Positions 24,375 through 33,015 of a stretch of DNA of 43,637 nt are shown here, piece by piece. Positions within the stretch are counted from its first letter, which is position 1, and each line of letters begins with the position of its first letter. Both the position numbers and the translations under genes were made by a program. A model generated the notes under the pieces. That model searched no databases, was not told the origin of the DNA, and saw nothing but the letters and a program-made list of their open reading frames with translations. The stretch spans positions 1 to 43,637 of the forward strand of contig JAFGDW010000180.1 in the NCBI GenBank assembly GCA_016931935.1. Reading direction: 5' to 3'. The stretch is from Candidatus Zhuqueibacterota bacterium (GTDB taxonomy: Bacteria > Zhuqueibacterota > Zhuqueibacteria > Thermofontimicrobiales > Thiofontviventaceae).

Positions 24375-24378
24375 TTAT

Positions 24379-25710
24379 TTATTTTTTCAAAAGCTTCCAC
24401 ACCGGGCTATTCACCGACGAATGGACTTCTTTGGCAAAATTAATCATTCCCGGAAATCCGGCCAACGCCTTTTTCCGTTCATGATTGTGATCGCAGAAGC
24501 CGATGCCGAGCTTGTACGCCACGGGCCGCTCCTTCACTCCGCCGATAAACAGGTCGACGTTTTTCTCTTTGATATATTTGGCAATCTCCAGCGGATTGGT
24601 GTCGTCCAACAGCACCGTGCCGTCATCACATAGTTGTAGCAGCAGTTCGTAATCCTGTTTGTTACCGGTCTGCGATCCCGCGACAACGGTTTTCATCCCG
24701 AGTGTACGCAGTGAGCGAACTAACGAGAACGCCTTGAACGCGCCGCCGGTGTAAATCGCCGCCCGTTTACCTGCCAGTAGTTTACGATACTTTTTAATGT
24801 CCGGCATAATCGCATTGATTTCATCCCGCACCATGTCGATCGTCCGCGTTTTCATCTCCGGATCTTTGAAAAAATCCGCCACGTCGTACAGCGATTTGGA
24901 CATGTCTTCTATTCCGAAATAGGAAACGCGGATAAAGGGGATACCATATTTCTCTTCCATCATCGTCGCCAGATGGATCATCGAGCCGGAGCATTGCACC
25001 ACATTCAGGCTGGCGCCATGCGACCGGCGAATGTCATCTATCCGGCCGTCGCCGGTCATGGTGGCGACGACTTGTACGCCCATCCGTTCGTAGTAATCGC
25101 GAATCATGTATAGCTCGCCGGCCAAATTAAAATCGCCCAATATATTGATGCTGTGTTTCCGTATCCCCTCCGTGGATCCGGTCCCAACCAGTTTGAACAA
25201 CGCCCGGCATGCCGCCACATAACCCGTTTTTTTCGATCCTTTAAATCCCTCCGACGACACCGGAATCACGGGAATACGTTTTAACTGCGATACTTTCCGG
25301 CACACCGCGTCCATATCATCGCCGATCAAGCCGACGATGCAGGTGGCGTAAATAAATGCTGCCTTCGGCTGATAGGCATCGATCAATTCCAGCAAAGCTT
25401 GTTCGAGTTTTTTCTCGCCGCCGTAAATGACATCCTTTTCCTGCAAGTCGGTGGAAAAACTATTCCGATGCAACTCCGGCCCGGATGATAACGCACCGCG
25501 GATATCCCACGTGTACGCCGCGCATCCGATCGGGCCGTGCACAATATGCAACGCATCGGCAATCGGATATAGCACAACCCGCGAACCGCAAAACACGCAC
25601 GCCCGCTGGCTCACCGAACCGGCGACGCTGTTTTTTTCACAGCTTATGTCGAACGGCTTTGAGCTGTCGTCGTAAACCTGGCCTTTTCGTTGTTCAAGAA
25701 TATCAATCAC
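24379..25710 (-). CDS. nifE: Nitrogenase cofactor scaffold subunit NifE
   Basis: NifE is the alpha-like subunit of the NifEN scaffold. The 443 residues have QRACVFCGSRVVLYPIADALHIVHGPIGCAAYTWDIRG and IYATCIVGLIGDDMDAVC, giving the Cys ligands equivalent to the NifD P-cluster set. SEGFKGSKKTGYVAACRALF replaces the NifD VSQSxGHH catalytic loop, which marks it as NifE, not NifD. The C-terminal part has VDLFIGGVKERPVAYKLGIGFCDHNHERKKALAGFPGMINFAKEV. The start is GTG 25710, with GGAG seven bases upstream; the next in-frame ATG is much further in. It lies between repeat elements in both spacers. Confidence 0.93.
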   Translation of the reverse strand: MIDILEQRKGQVYDDSSKPFDISCEKNSVAGSVSQRACVFCGSRVVLYPIADALHIVHGPIGCAAYTWDIRGALSSGPELHRNSFSTDLQEKDVIYGGEKKLEQALLELIDAYQPKAAFIYATCIVGLIGDDMDAVCRKVSQLKRIPVIPVSSEGFKGSKKTGYVAACRALFKLVGTGSTEGIRKHSINILGDFNLAGELYMIRDYYERMGVQVVATMTGDGRIDDIRRSHGASLNVVQCSGSMIHLATMMEEKYGIPFIRVSYFGIEDMSKSLYDVADFFKDPEMKTRTIDMVRDEINAIMPDIKKYRKLLAGKRAAIYTGGAFKAFSLVRSLRTLGMKTVVAGSQTGNKQDYELLLQLCDDGTVLLDDTNPLEIAKYIKEKNVDLFIGGVKERPVAYKLGIGFCDHNHERKKALAGFPGMINFAKEVHSSVNSPVWKLLKK

Positions 25711-25733
25711 GGAGTTGCTCCAAATAAGTATAA

Positions 25734-25851
25734 ATCGTTCCGTCCCCGACTGGTCGGGGCGGAATGCAGTTGGGACGGTCGCCGTCCCATCTTTTTAGTT
25801 ACACATAGCAGAGCGATGCTGCTGCATTCCCCAGTAGACCGGGGGAACGAT
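25734..25851 (-). repeat. Head-to-head double-hairpin repeats, ATCGTTCC...GGAATGCAG family (nifE-nifK spacer)
   Basis: The left half reads ATCGTTCCG, the hairpin CCCCGACTGGTCGGGG, CGGAATGCAG, the hairpin GGGACGGTCGCCGTCCC, then TAGTTACACAT. The right half is the inverse: ATCGTTCCCC...GGGGAATGCAGCAGC, a second hairpin, and ATGTGTAACTA. The halves share the central TAGTTACACA. A related copy with the same two-hairpin layout begins at 43556. Confidence 0.8.
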
Positions 25852-25893
25852 GTTCTGGTTGAAATCTGACGGCTGATCGCTGACAGCTTCATC

Positions 25894-27276
25894 CTACATC
25901 ACCAATTCAAAACTGGTTTCCGGCGCGTTTCTATCTTTTCTATCCATCAGCGCCGACAGGATCTTTTCCAGAATCAGCATGCCGCCAGTGTAGCCAAGCA
26001 CCGGGAAATAACTGTGGCCGATCCGATCCAGCACCGGGAAGCCTGTCCGGATAAATGGAATATCTTCATCACGGGCGATGTATTTGCCGTAGGTGTTTCC
26101 GAGCAGCAAGTCGACTGGCTCGTTTTTAATCCACTGATGTAGTCGAAACATATCCGCATTGGGACCGTTTTTCACGTTGTATTCAAAACCGCGCCCGTCG
26201 AGCAGGCCGCGGATTTGTATTTCGAACCGTTTACCCGGTGTGCCGCTGACAATGTGCACCGGCTGCATATCCAGATTCACCAGAAATTCCGTCAATGGAA
26301 TCAGATGATCGGGATCACCAAACAGCGCGACTTTCTTGCCATAAAAATATTGATGCATATCCGTAATGATGTCAACCAACCGGCCACGCTCTCTGGTCAG
26401 TTCTTCCGGCACCGGTTTTTCTGAAGTCAAACTGAGCGATTCCAGGAACCGGTCGGTCGCCGAAATACCAATCGGTAGTTCGAGCGTTTCATAGGGCACG
26501 CCGCATTTTGCATGTAATAATTTAGCTGCGTCTTTCGAGGCGAACGCGCCCAATGCCAACGTGGCTTTACTATCGCCGGTTGATTTTAGCTGTTCGATGG
26601 TCACGCCTCCTTTTGGGAAAAATTCATGCGTTCCGGTTTGCGGCGCATCGAGCACATCCGACGTATCGGGGAATAGCACAATGTTCACGCCCATCAGCGC
26701 GGCGATCCGTTTAATTTCCCGCATGTCCGATGGCTCCACCCAGCCGGATACAATATTTATTTGATCGAGCGTTTTGTCGGTCGATTTGGCAAAATAGTCG
26801 ACCATGCCTTTGGTCATATTCGCAAATCCGGTAACGTGCGAGCCCACGTAACTTGGCGTGCTGGCATGGATTACAAATTTGCCATCCGGCACTTTGCCGT
26901 CTTCCCTGGCTTTTCTGGCGATCTGTTGAACATCGTCGCCGATTGTCTCGGACAGGCAGGTGGTGTGAACCGCGATTATATCCGGTTCATAAATAGTGAA
27001 AATATTATCGATGGCCGTAACCAGATTGGCTTGTCCGCCGAATACTGATGACCCTTCGGTGAATGAACTGGTCGCCGCCATGATCGGTTCTTTATAGTGC
27101 CGGGTCAATGTGCTACGGTGATACGCACAGCACCCCTGAGAGCCATGGCTGTGCGGCAAGCATTTATGGATGCCCAACGCCGCGTACATGGCGCCAATCG
27201 GCTGACATGTCTTCGCCGGATTTATCGTTAGAGCTTTGCGCTCGGTGATTTCTTTTGGTGTATGTCGTAACAACAT
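25894..27276 (-). CDS. nifK: Nitrogenase MoFe protein beta subunit
   Basis: NifK with NifD forms the heterotetramer that reduces N2; the P-cluster sits at their interface. The three P-cluster Cys are visible in NPAKTCQPIGAMYAALG, HGSQGCCAYHR and HTTCLSETIGDD. PIMAATSSFTEGSSVFGGQANL, PSYVGSHVTGFANM, LDAPQTGTHEFFPKGG and LPIGISATDRFLESL follow in the order seen in NifK. At 460 residues it lacks the about 50-residue N-terminal extension of the Azotobacter protein, as in the short NifK of Clostridium and Chlorobium. ATG 27276 has GAGGAAT eight to nine bases upstream. The 486-base spacer to nifD is unusually long for subunits needed in equal amounts. Confidence 0.95.
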   Translation of the reverse strand: MLLRHTPKEITERKALTINPAKTCQPIGAMYAALGIHKCLPHSHGSQGCCAYHRSTLTRHYKEPIMAATSSFTEGSSVFGGQANLVTAIDNIFTIYEPDIIAVHTTCLSETIGDDVQQIARKAREDGKVPDGKFVIHASTPSYVGSHVTGFANMTKGMVDYFAKSTDKTLDQINIVSGWVEPSDMREIKRIAALMGVNIVLFPDTSDVLDAPQTGTHEFFPKGGVTIEQLKSTGDSKATLALGAFASKDAAKLLHAKCGVPYETLELPIGISATDRFLESLSLTSEKPVPEELTRERGRLVDIITDMHQYFYGKKVALFGDPDHLIPLTEFLVNLDMQPVHIVSGTPGKRFEIQIRGLLDGRGFEYNVKNGPNADMFRLHQWIKNEPVDLLLGNTYGKYIARDEDIPFIRTGFPVLDRIGHSYFPVLGYTGGMLILEKILSALMDRKDRNAPETSFELVM

Positions 27277-27295
27277 GGTAATTCCTCATTTTTTT

Positions 27296-27503
27296 AAATT
27301 CCCCCTTTGAAGGGGGACGATTCTGTCACCGCCCGCTTGCGGGCAAAGGGACAGAATCAGGGGGATGTTAATCGTTAAGTATTAGCTAAATCGTTTGGGT
27401 TGAACATCCCGCCAATTCCAGACCGTACCCGCGAGCGGGCGGTCTGGAATATCCCCCAGCGCTGAGAAACGCACTGGATATTCGACCTTCGAAGGGGGAA
27501 TTT
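27296..27503 (-). repeat. Head-to-head palindromic repeats, GGGGGACGATTCTG family (nifD-nifK spacer)
   Basis: The ends are AAATTCCCCCTTTGAAGGGG and its near-inverse CTTCGAAGGGGGAATTT. The left half contains GATTCTGTC with the inner hairpin GCCCGCTTGCGGGC and then AGGGGGATGTT. The right half contains AACATCCC, then TTCCAGACCG with the inner hairpin CCCGCGAGCGGG and ATATCCCCC. It is the longest copy of the family and lies just before the nifK start. Confidence 0.8.
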
Positions 27504-27513
27504 GTACGGGAAA

Positions 27514-27762
27514 GTTTCACGTCTCACATTCAACAAAGTGTATGGACTCCACGAACAATAAGCTGATAAGGGATGGTTTGATGGTTTCAGCAGCCAACTG
27601 CTGTGGAGTCCATCCTTCGTACAAGCTGCTTCATCGTAAAAGCGGCGATTGGCTATTGGCGCTTGGTTGTTGGTTTTTTAAGCTAAAAGCTAAACCCTGT
27701 CTCGTTGCCATTTTGTGATAATATTGTTAACAGACGAAGGGGCAATGGCTAATCGCTTGTTA
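27514..27762. other. nifD downstream spacer with further repeat fragments
   Basis: No gene is seen. The stretch holds an inverted copy of the GTGAGATGTGAGACG family near 27514-27530 and a 10-bp inverted repeat, TGGACTCCAC at 27543 and GTGGAGTCCA at 27603, which could make a long hairpin. Simple words such as GGCGATTGGCTATTGGCGCT and AAGCTAAAAGCTAAA, typical of intergenic repeats, also occur. Confidence 0.55.
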
Positions 27763-29391
27763 TTAATCATCACTTCCCAACTTTGCTCTTATTTTGGGAC
27801 CGCCATTTTCCCACGGGGCCTTGATCAATCCCCAAATGCTGCTGTTAACCATGCGGTCAATTTCTTTATAGAAATTAATCGCGCCGTCGAACGCGGCGTA
27901 CGGGCCGCCGTAATCGTAACTGTGCAACTGTTTCAGCGGCACACCCATTTTTTGCACGACATATTTTTCTTTAATGCCAGCGCAGAAGATAGCCGGCTTG
28001 TAGTGCTCAATCAATTTTTCCATTTCATAATGACTGAGATCATCAATTACCAGCGTCTCTTTTTCCATTTCCGGCATCATGCCATCGTAATCTCTGAACG
28101 TGATGCCTTTGGCGGCTAAACGGCCAATTTTGGCCTCATCCGCCCGCGGCGCGTATTTTTCCGAATCCGCTTCTACCGTTAATTCTTCGATGTTCCTGCT
28201 GTCTGCGTCAATCTTGATGTTCGGCAGCACAGCGCGGCCTTCATAATCGTCACGATGCCCGAACTCGTAGCCAGCCGCTACAGTTCTCATGCCCAATTCG
28301 CTGAACAACTCCTGATAGTGGTGCGCCCGGGAGCCGCCGACAAACAACATCGACAACTTGCCTTCAGTCCGCGGCCGGATTTCTGCCAGAACCGACTTTA
28401 CTTTTGCCAATTCACGAGCGATGACTTCTTCAACTTTGTTCATCAGTTCATCATCTTCAAAAAATGCTGCCATTTTGCGCAATGATTTTGCCGATGCGTC
28501 GGCGCCGATAAAATTAACCTTCATCCAGGGAATGCCGTATTTCGTTTCCATCATCTCGGCTACATAGTTGATCGAGCGGTGGCACATAATTAAATTCAAA
28601 TCCGTGGTGTGCGAATTTTCAAACTGATTAATGGTGGAATTGCCGCTAAACGTGGCGACCAGCTCAAACCCGCATTCAGCAAAAATCCGCTCTATTTCAA
28701 ACGCATCGCCGCCGATGTTGTATTCACCCAGCAAGTTAACGCGGAATTTTTTGTCGCCTTTAATTTCATCATCACGGCCAACCAGATGCTTGAACAACTG
28801 ATTGTTGGCGATGTGATGGCCGGCGGACTGACTCACGCCTTTATAACCTTCGCAACTGAAGCCGAACACGTTGCAATCGCCGAGTTTTTCGCGCATCTCT
28901 CTGGCCACGGCGTGCACATCATCGCCAATCAGCCCGACCGGACAGGTGGAGAAAATGCCAATCGCTTTGGGATGAAACAGATCATAGGCTTCCTGAATCG
29001 CCTGTTTCAATTTCTTTTCACCACCGAACACAATATTCTCATCTTGCATATCGGTGGAGAAACAGTATGTCATATAATTTTCACCATCCGGGCTGTCGGG
29101 CAATGTCTGATTTCGCCGGGTCAACCAACTGTAAAATCCGCAGCCAATCGGGCCGTGCGTTATGTTGACGATATCGCGGGTCGGGCCGAGCACCACGCCT
29201 TTACATCCGGCGTATGTACAGCCACGCTGCGTGATGATTCCGGGAATGGTTCGCACATTGGCCTGAATTTCCTGTCCCGAACCAGGCGCATTTACAACGA
29301 TTGCTTTATCCCGCTTCTTTGCCACTTTGCGGGGATATTTTTTGAGTATTTGTTCCTTTACAACATCAGGGGCCGGCAATTTTGCACTCAT
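27763..29391 (-). CDS. nifD: Nitrogenase MoFe protein alpha subunit
   Basis: NifD holds the FeMo-cofactor. Ligands are present: Cys270 in LIMCHRSINYVAEMMETKYGIPW and His490 in QLHSYDYGGPYAAFDG. The catalytic pocket has Gln188 and His192 in GVSQSAGHH, and Arg92 in FYSWLTRRN. P-cluster Cys58, Cys84 and Cys150 are in RGCTYAGCKG, HGPIGCGFY and STCPVGLIGDD. An insertion of roughly 50 residues near 400-450 (EELTVEADSEKYAPR and on) is the kind found in clostridial, chlorobial and methanogen-type NifD, explaining the 542-residue length. A GGAGAATGGT ribosome site precedes ATG 29391. The full ligand set shows a functional Mo nitrogenase, not a NifD-like reductase of another pathway. Confidence 0.96.
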   Translation of the reverse strand: MSAKLPAPDVVKEQILKKYPRKVAKKRDKAIVVNAPGSGQEIQANVRTIPGIITQRGCTYAGCKGVVLGPTRDIVNITHGPIGCGFYSWLTRRNQTLPDSPDGENYMTYCFSTDMQDENIVFGGEKKLKQAIQEAYDLFHPKAIGIFSTCPVGLIGDDVHAVAREMREKLGDCNVFGFSCEGYKGVSQSAGHHIANNQLFKHLVGRDDEIKGDKKFRVNLLGEYNIGGDAFEIERIFAECGFELVATFSGNSTINQFENSHTTDLNLIMCHRSINYVAEMMETKYGIPWMKVNFIGADASAKSLRKMAAFFEDDELMNKVEEVIARELAKVKSVLAEIRPRTEGKLSMLFVGGSRAHHYQELFSELGMRTVAAGYEFGHRDDYEGRAVLPNIKIDADSRNIEELTVEADSEKYAPRADEAKIGRLAAKGITFRDYDGMMPEMEKETLVIDDLSHYEMEKLIEHYKPAIFCAGIKEKYVVQKMGVPLKQLHSYDYGGPYAAFDGAINFYKEIDRMVNSSIWGLIKAPWENGGPKIRAKLGSDD

Positions 29392-29406
29392 ACCATTCTC
29401 CTTCCG

Positions 29407-29784
29407 TTAACTGATAACCGCTTCCCCGGACTGTCCGGTGCGGACGCGCACGGAGTCGAGCACAGGCATGACAAAGATTTTCCCATCGCCTGAATTTCCG
29501 GTTTGATTTGTTTTAATGATCGTTTCCACTGTTTTTTCCACCATCTTATCGGGCACAACAATGGTGAGCAGACGTTTGGGCACGAGACGCGGTCCCTGTC
29601 CGAGCAAAGCGATCGCCTCGGGCTGGCCTTTTTCCGCGCCCTGCAAAATACGAAAATCCACCATGCCTTTGCCACGGCCAAGCACCTTTCCTGTCGCGGT
29701 AAATGATGAGACGCCCGCATCGGCCAACGCCCGTTTCGTCTGATTTATTTTATTAATTCGGATCACCGCCATAACTTCTTTCAT
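29407..29784 (-). CDS. nifI2: Nitrogenase PII-like regulator NifI2
   Basis: This GlnB-family protein of 125 residues works with NifI1. In methanogens the NifI1-NifI2 complex binds NifDK and blocks activity when 2-oxoglutarate is low, that is after ammonium addition. The start is ATG 29784 (MKEVMAVIRINKINQTKRAL), with AAAGGA eight bases upstream; the frame is open further up, but that start has no ribosome site. The extended T-loop region (GKVLGRGKGMVDFRILQGAEKGQPEAIALLGQGPRLVPKRLLTIVVPD) is longer than in GlnB and typical of NifI2. GKIFVMPVLDSVRVRTGQSGEAVI forms the C-terminal strand. It lies 15 bases before nifD, the usual nifH-I1-I2-D order. Confidence 0.92.
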   Translation of the reverse strand: MKEVMAVIRINKINQTKRALADAGVSSFTATGKVLGRGKGMVDFRILQGAEKGQPEAIALLGQGPRLVPKRLLTIVVPDKMVEKTVETIIKTNQTGNSGDGKIFVMPVLDSVRVRTGQSGEAVIS

Positions 29785-29812
29785 AATAAAATCCTTTATC
29801 TGAAAAATCAAA

Positions 29813-29930
29813 GGTGAAACGTGAAATGTGAGATGTGAGACGGAAGAGATGAAAAGTGAATAGTGAAAGGGAAATAGTGAATTGAGTCAAGATTCACAGA
29901 TCACCAATTTCTGATTACCGATCACCATTT
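29813..29930. repeat. nifI1-nifI2 spacer with two dispersed repeat families
   Basis: Positions 29813-29845 carry GTGAAACGTGAAATGTGAGA and GATGTGAGACGG, copy 3 of the family at 6334. Positions 29897-29929 carry CAGATCACCAATTTCTG and ATTACCGATCACC, copy 3 of the family at 6469. The stretch in between is purine-rich with GTGAA words. Confidence 0.65.
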
Positions 29931-29955
29931 TCGCTAGCGCTCCGCTTCCGTTCGT

Positions 29956-30282
29956 TCAGCTTTCCTTAAACCCCGAACTAATCGTATACATCTCCTCCAC
30001 GGGAGTGATGAAAATTTTGCCATCGCCAAACGCGCCGGATTTGCCGGTTTTGGCATATTGGCAGATTGTGCCGACGACAAAATCCTTATCCTGGTCCTTT
30101 ACAACCATCATCAATAGTTCCTTGGGAAGTTCATCATAAACCACGTCGCCAACCTTCAATCCTTTTTGCTGACCCCGGCCAGCCACGCTGACTTTTGTTA
30201 CCGCCGGGAAACCGGCTTCCAACAGTCCTTCCAAAATAGCATCCGATTTTTCCGGACGAACGATTGCTCGTATCATTACCAT
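29956..30282 (-). CDS. nifI1: Nitrogenase PII-like regulator NifI1
   Basis: This GlnB-family protein of about 108 residues is the partner of NifI2. It shows MIRAIVRPEKSDAILEGLLEAGFPAVTKVSVAGRGQQKG, the T-loop GLKVGDVVYDELPKELLMMVVKDQD and the C-terminal strand GAFGDGKIFITPVEEMYTISSG. The GxGDGKIF word matches the PII ATP/2-oxoglutarate pocket. The start is ATG 30282 (MVMIRAIV), with AAGGAG seven bases upstream, rather than the open-frame position at 30300, which merges with the nifH stop. It is 17 bases from nifH, so the three genes H, I1 and I2 form the promoter-proximal part of the operon. Confidence 0.93.
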   Translation of the reverse strand: MVMIRAIVRPEKSDAILEGLLEAGFPAVTKVSVAGRGQQKGLKVGDVVYDELPKELLMMVVKDQDKDFVVGTICQYAKTGKSGAFGDGKIFITPVEEMYTISSGFKES

Positions 30283-30299
30283 GTTGTTGCTCCTTCCCA

Positions 30300-31223
<924 letters not shown>

Positions 31224-31264
31224 TAAAGTTGTATGAAAAGTTGTACGTTTTCACCCTTGCTTAA

Positions 31265-31280
31265 TGCAACGGGTGTGCCA
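31265..31280 (-). promoter_or_regulatory. Sigma-54 -24/-12 promoter of the nif operon
   Basis: On the minus strand the sequence is TGGCACACCCGTTGCA, an exact match to TGGCAC-N5-TTGC. The GG is at 31279-31278 and the GC at 31267-31266, giving the required spacing. Transcription is predicted to begin near 31254. Confidence 0.92.
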
Positions 31281-31331
31281 GTTTAGAAATTCTCACAAAA
31301 ATATTTAATAACTATTTTGTAGTCAATTGAT

Positions 31332-31344
31332 AATCAATGAATTA
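31332..31344 (-). promoter_or_regulatory. IHF-type site in the nif promoter region
   Basis: AATCAATGAATTA on the plus strand fits WATCAANNNNTTR fully. It lies about 50 bases upstream of the -24 element, where IHF bends DNA in classical nif promoters. The region is AT-rich, so a chance match is possible. It overlaps the small palindrome ATTGA-TAA-TCAAT at 31326-31338. Confidence 0.45.
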
Positions 31345-31414
31345 GTAGATGATATATTTGTCATCTTTATATATTTTTCAAATCATCCACCACGCATGTC
31401 GATGGAAATAATAG

Positions 31415-31429
31415 TCACATTCTTTGTGA
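31415..31429. promoter_or_regulatory. Candidate activator palindrome upstream of nifH
   Basis: TCACA-N5-TGTGA is a perfect 15-base palindrome about 168 bases upstream of the predicted start of transcription, an expected distance for an enhancer site. It is not the TGT-N10-ACA site of proteobacterial NifA. Confidence 0.4.
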
Positions 31430-32085
31430 TTTTATTTATATTAAAAAAGGCAGAACTACGAATGACACGAATAACCACCAATTGATATTTTTTAAGTTAG
31501 CTGTTTTTTTGTGTGTTTTGCCTGTTTCGTGGTTCCACTTTAAATTTGCAAGGAGGTGATCGACGTAGAGTTGATTCATCGGCAGGAGAGCGGATAGCTA
31601 AAAAGTGACAAAAATTTCCACATTATAAAGCGAAAAGGAAATAATTGTTAGTTTTGCAGATGCTATCTTGTTCGGCAAGTCCATAATTAGACAAAAATCA
31701 ATGTCCTTAAGTTAAGGTGGATTTTTCAGTGAAAGGAGCGCAATCCTTTTATGGATTGCATATTTAAGCAGCGCATACCTATATCGTTTCATTAGTATAT
31801 TTATATTAATGTAAACAGACGATGAAGGCGCTGCACTCCTGTTGATTTGCTAAACTTAATGACATTGAATCAAAAATAAAAGTTATTTTCATTTTCCTTT
31901 AATTTTTGTAACGATAACATCATATTTGACATAATGATGGCGAAAACTTCCTTGGCCTAAGAGCCTTAAACTTCTTTATATTATCTACCGTTATTCATCA
32001 TCTGGCAAGGCAATTCCTTCTGCCTGCAGCTCCTTGAAAAACCAATTTAAAAAATATCTCACAACACTCAAACCAGGAGTACGTC
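31430..32085. other. Gene-free region upstream of the tail-collar gene
   Basis: No gene is supported. On the plus strand AAGGAGGTGATC at 31550-31561 is a perfect 12-base complement of a 16S rRNA end, but only an eight-codon frame follows from TTG. A second AAAGGAG near 31732 precedes a 15-codon frame from ATG 31751, inside the hairpin GCAATCC/GGATTGC. CCTTAA-G-TTAAGG is at 31705-31717. The leader of the next gene probably starts in the last 200 bases. Confidence 0.45.
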
Positions 32086-33015
32086 ATGAAACGCACGATT
32101 ATGTTCATCTTAATATCATTAACTATAAACGCGCCACTTTTGGCTCAACACACATTCAATGTCCAGGGCGTTCTGCGGGGCGCCAATGGCAAAGCTGTTC
32201 CCAATGGGAATTATCCACTAACCTTTAACCTGTATACAGCAGCAACCGGTGGATCGAGCATTTGGTCGGAACAACACAACAGTGTAACAATTACGAATGG
32301 TGTTTATTCAGTTGAATTGGGATCGGTTAATGATTTCAGCGGCGTTGATTTCACGCGAAAATATTTTCTGGGGCTTACAGTGGGCAGCGATCCGGAAATG
32401 ACACCGCGCTTGCCGCTTTCATCATTTAATTCTGCAGTGATCGGCGCTGATAATGTGTTCCCATCATCCGGCAGTGTTGGCATCGGCACAACCTCACCAG
32501 CTGAAAATGCAAAACTGGATGTAAACGGCCGAATTAAAGATCAAACAGGATTTATTGCGCCTGTCGGAAGTATTATGATTTATGCTGGTGCCACAGCGCC
32601 GCAAGGATGGTTGTTATGTAATGGCGCGACCTATTCACGAACAACATATAGTGATTTATACAACGTTATTGGCACATTGTATGGGGATTCAAATTCATCA
32701 AACTTCAAAACACCGAACCTTAAGGGACATGTCATTGTCGGACTTAATAGTTCAGAAACAGAATTTAGCTCGCTTGGAAAAACAGGTGGCGCAAAAACAC
32801 ATACGCTCACGACTGAAGAACTTCCAGCCCATAGCCACTCTTATAGTGATTATTATTGGCATGATAGCGGAGACACAGACGATTATGGAACTCCTAAAGG
32901 CGATGATACCGGTGAACGAAAGGATGCCAGCAGAACAACAGCAAATACAGGTTCAGCTACCGCTTTCAATATTCTCCAACCTTATATCACGCTCAATTAT
33001 ATCATCAAGTATTGA
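32086..33015 (+). CDS. Exported protein with C-terminal phage tail-collar domain
   Basis: This 309-residue protein has a signal peptide (MKRTIMFILISLTINAPLLA/QH). The N-terminal half, HTFNVQGVLRGANGKAVPNGNYPLTFNLYTAATGGSSIW, is of the beta-sandwich type common in FCB surface proteins; GSVGIGTTSPAENAKLDVNG is a short fibre-like turn also seen in such proteins. The C-terminal half is a tail-collar domain: PVGSIMIYAGATAPQGWLLCNGATYSRTTYSDLYNVIGTLYGD, then FKTPNLKGHVIVGL, and near the end AHSHSYSD and FNILQPYITLNYIIKY. GGAG about eight bases before ATG 32086 sets the start. Nearby genes are not phage genes, and its signal peptide indicates a surface adhesin-like host protein. It precedes the giant protein by 21 bases. 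Confidence 0.8.
   Translation: MKRTIMFILISLTINAPLLAQHTFNVQGVLRGANGKAVPNGNYPLTFNLYTAATGGSSIWSEQHNSVTITNGVYSVELGSVNDFSGVDFTRKYFLGLTVGSDPEMTPRLPLSSFNSAVIGADNVFPSSGSVGIGTTSPAENAKLDVNGRIKDQTGFIAPVGSIMIYAGATAPQGWLLCNGATYSRTTYSDLYNVIGTLYGDSNSSNFKTPNLKGHVIVGLNSSETEFSSLGKTGGAKTHTLTTEELPAHSHSYSDYYWHDSGDTDDYGTPKGDDTGERKDASRTTANTGSATAFNILQPYITLNYIIKY

Noticed and set aside
27763..29391. Could the cluster be a vanadium or iron-only nitrogenase, or a nitrogenase-like reductase?
   Set aside because: There is no vnfG/anfG-type delta subunit. NifD has Cys270, His490, Gln188 and His192 in Mo-type contexts, and both NifE and NifN as well as ModABC are present.
28609..29493. Long rightward open frame (294 codons) opposite nifD
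   Set aside because: It is the antisense shadow of a fully recognisable nifD; the codon bias of nifD explains its length and it has no domain of its own.
31281..31560. Classical NifA binding site TGT-N10-ACA
   Set aside because: Each TGT in this stretch was checked ten bases on; none is followed by ACA.
32086..33015. Prophage tail module
   Set aside because: Only the collar domain is phage-like. There is a signal peptide and no head, tail, lysis or integrase gene nearby.
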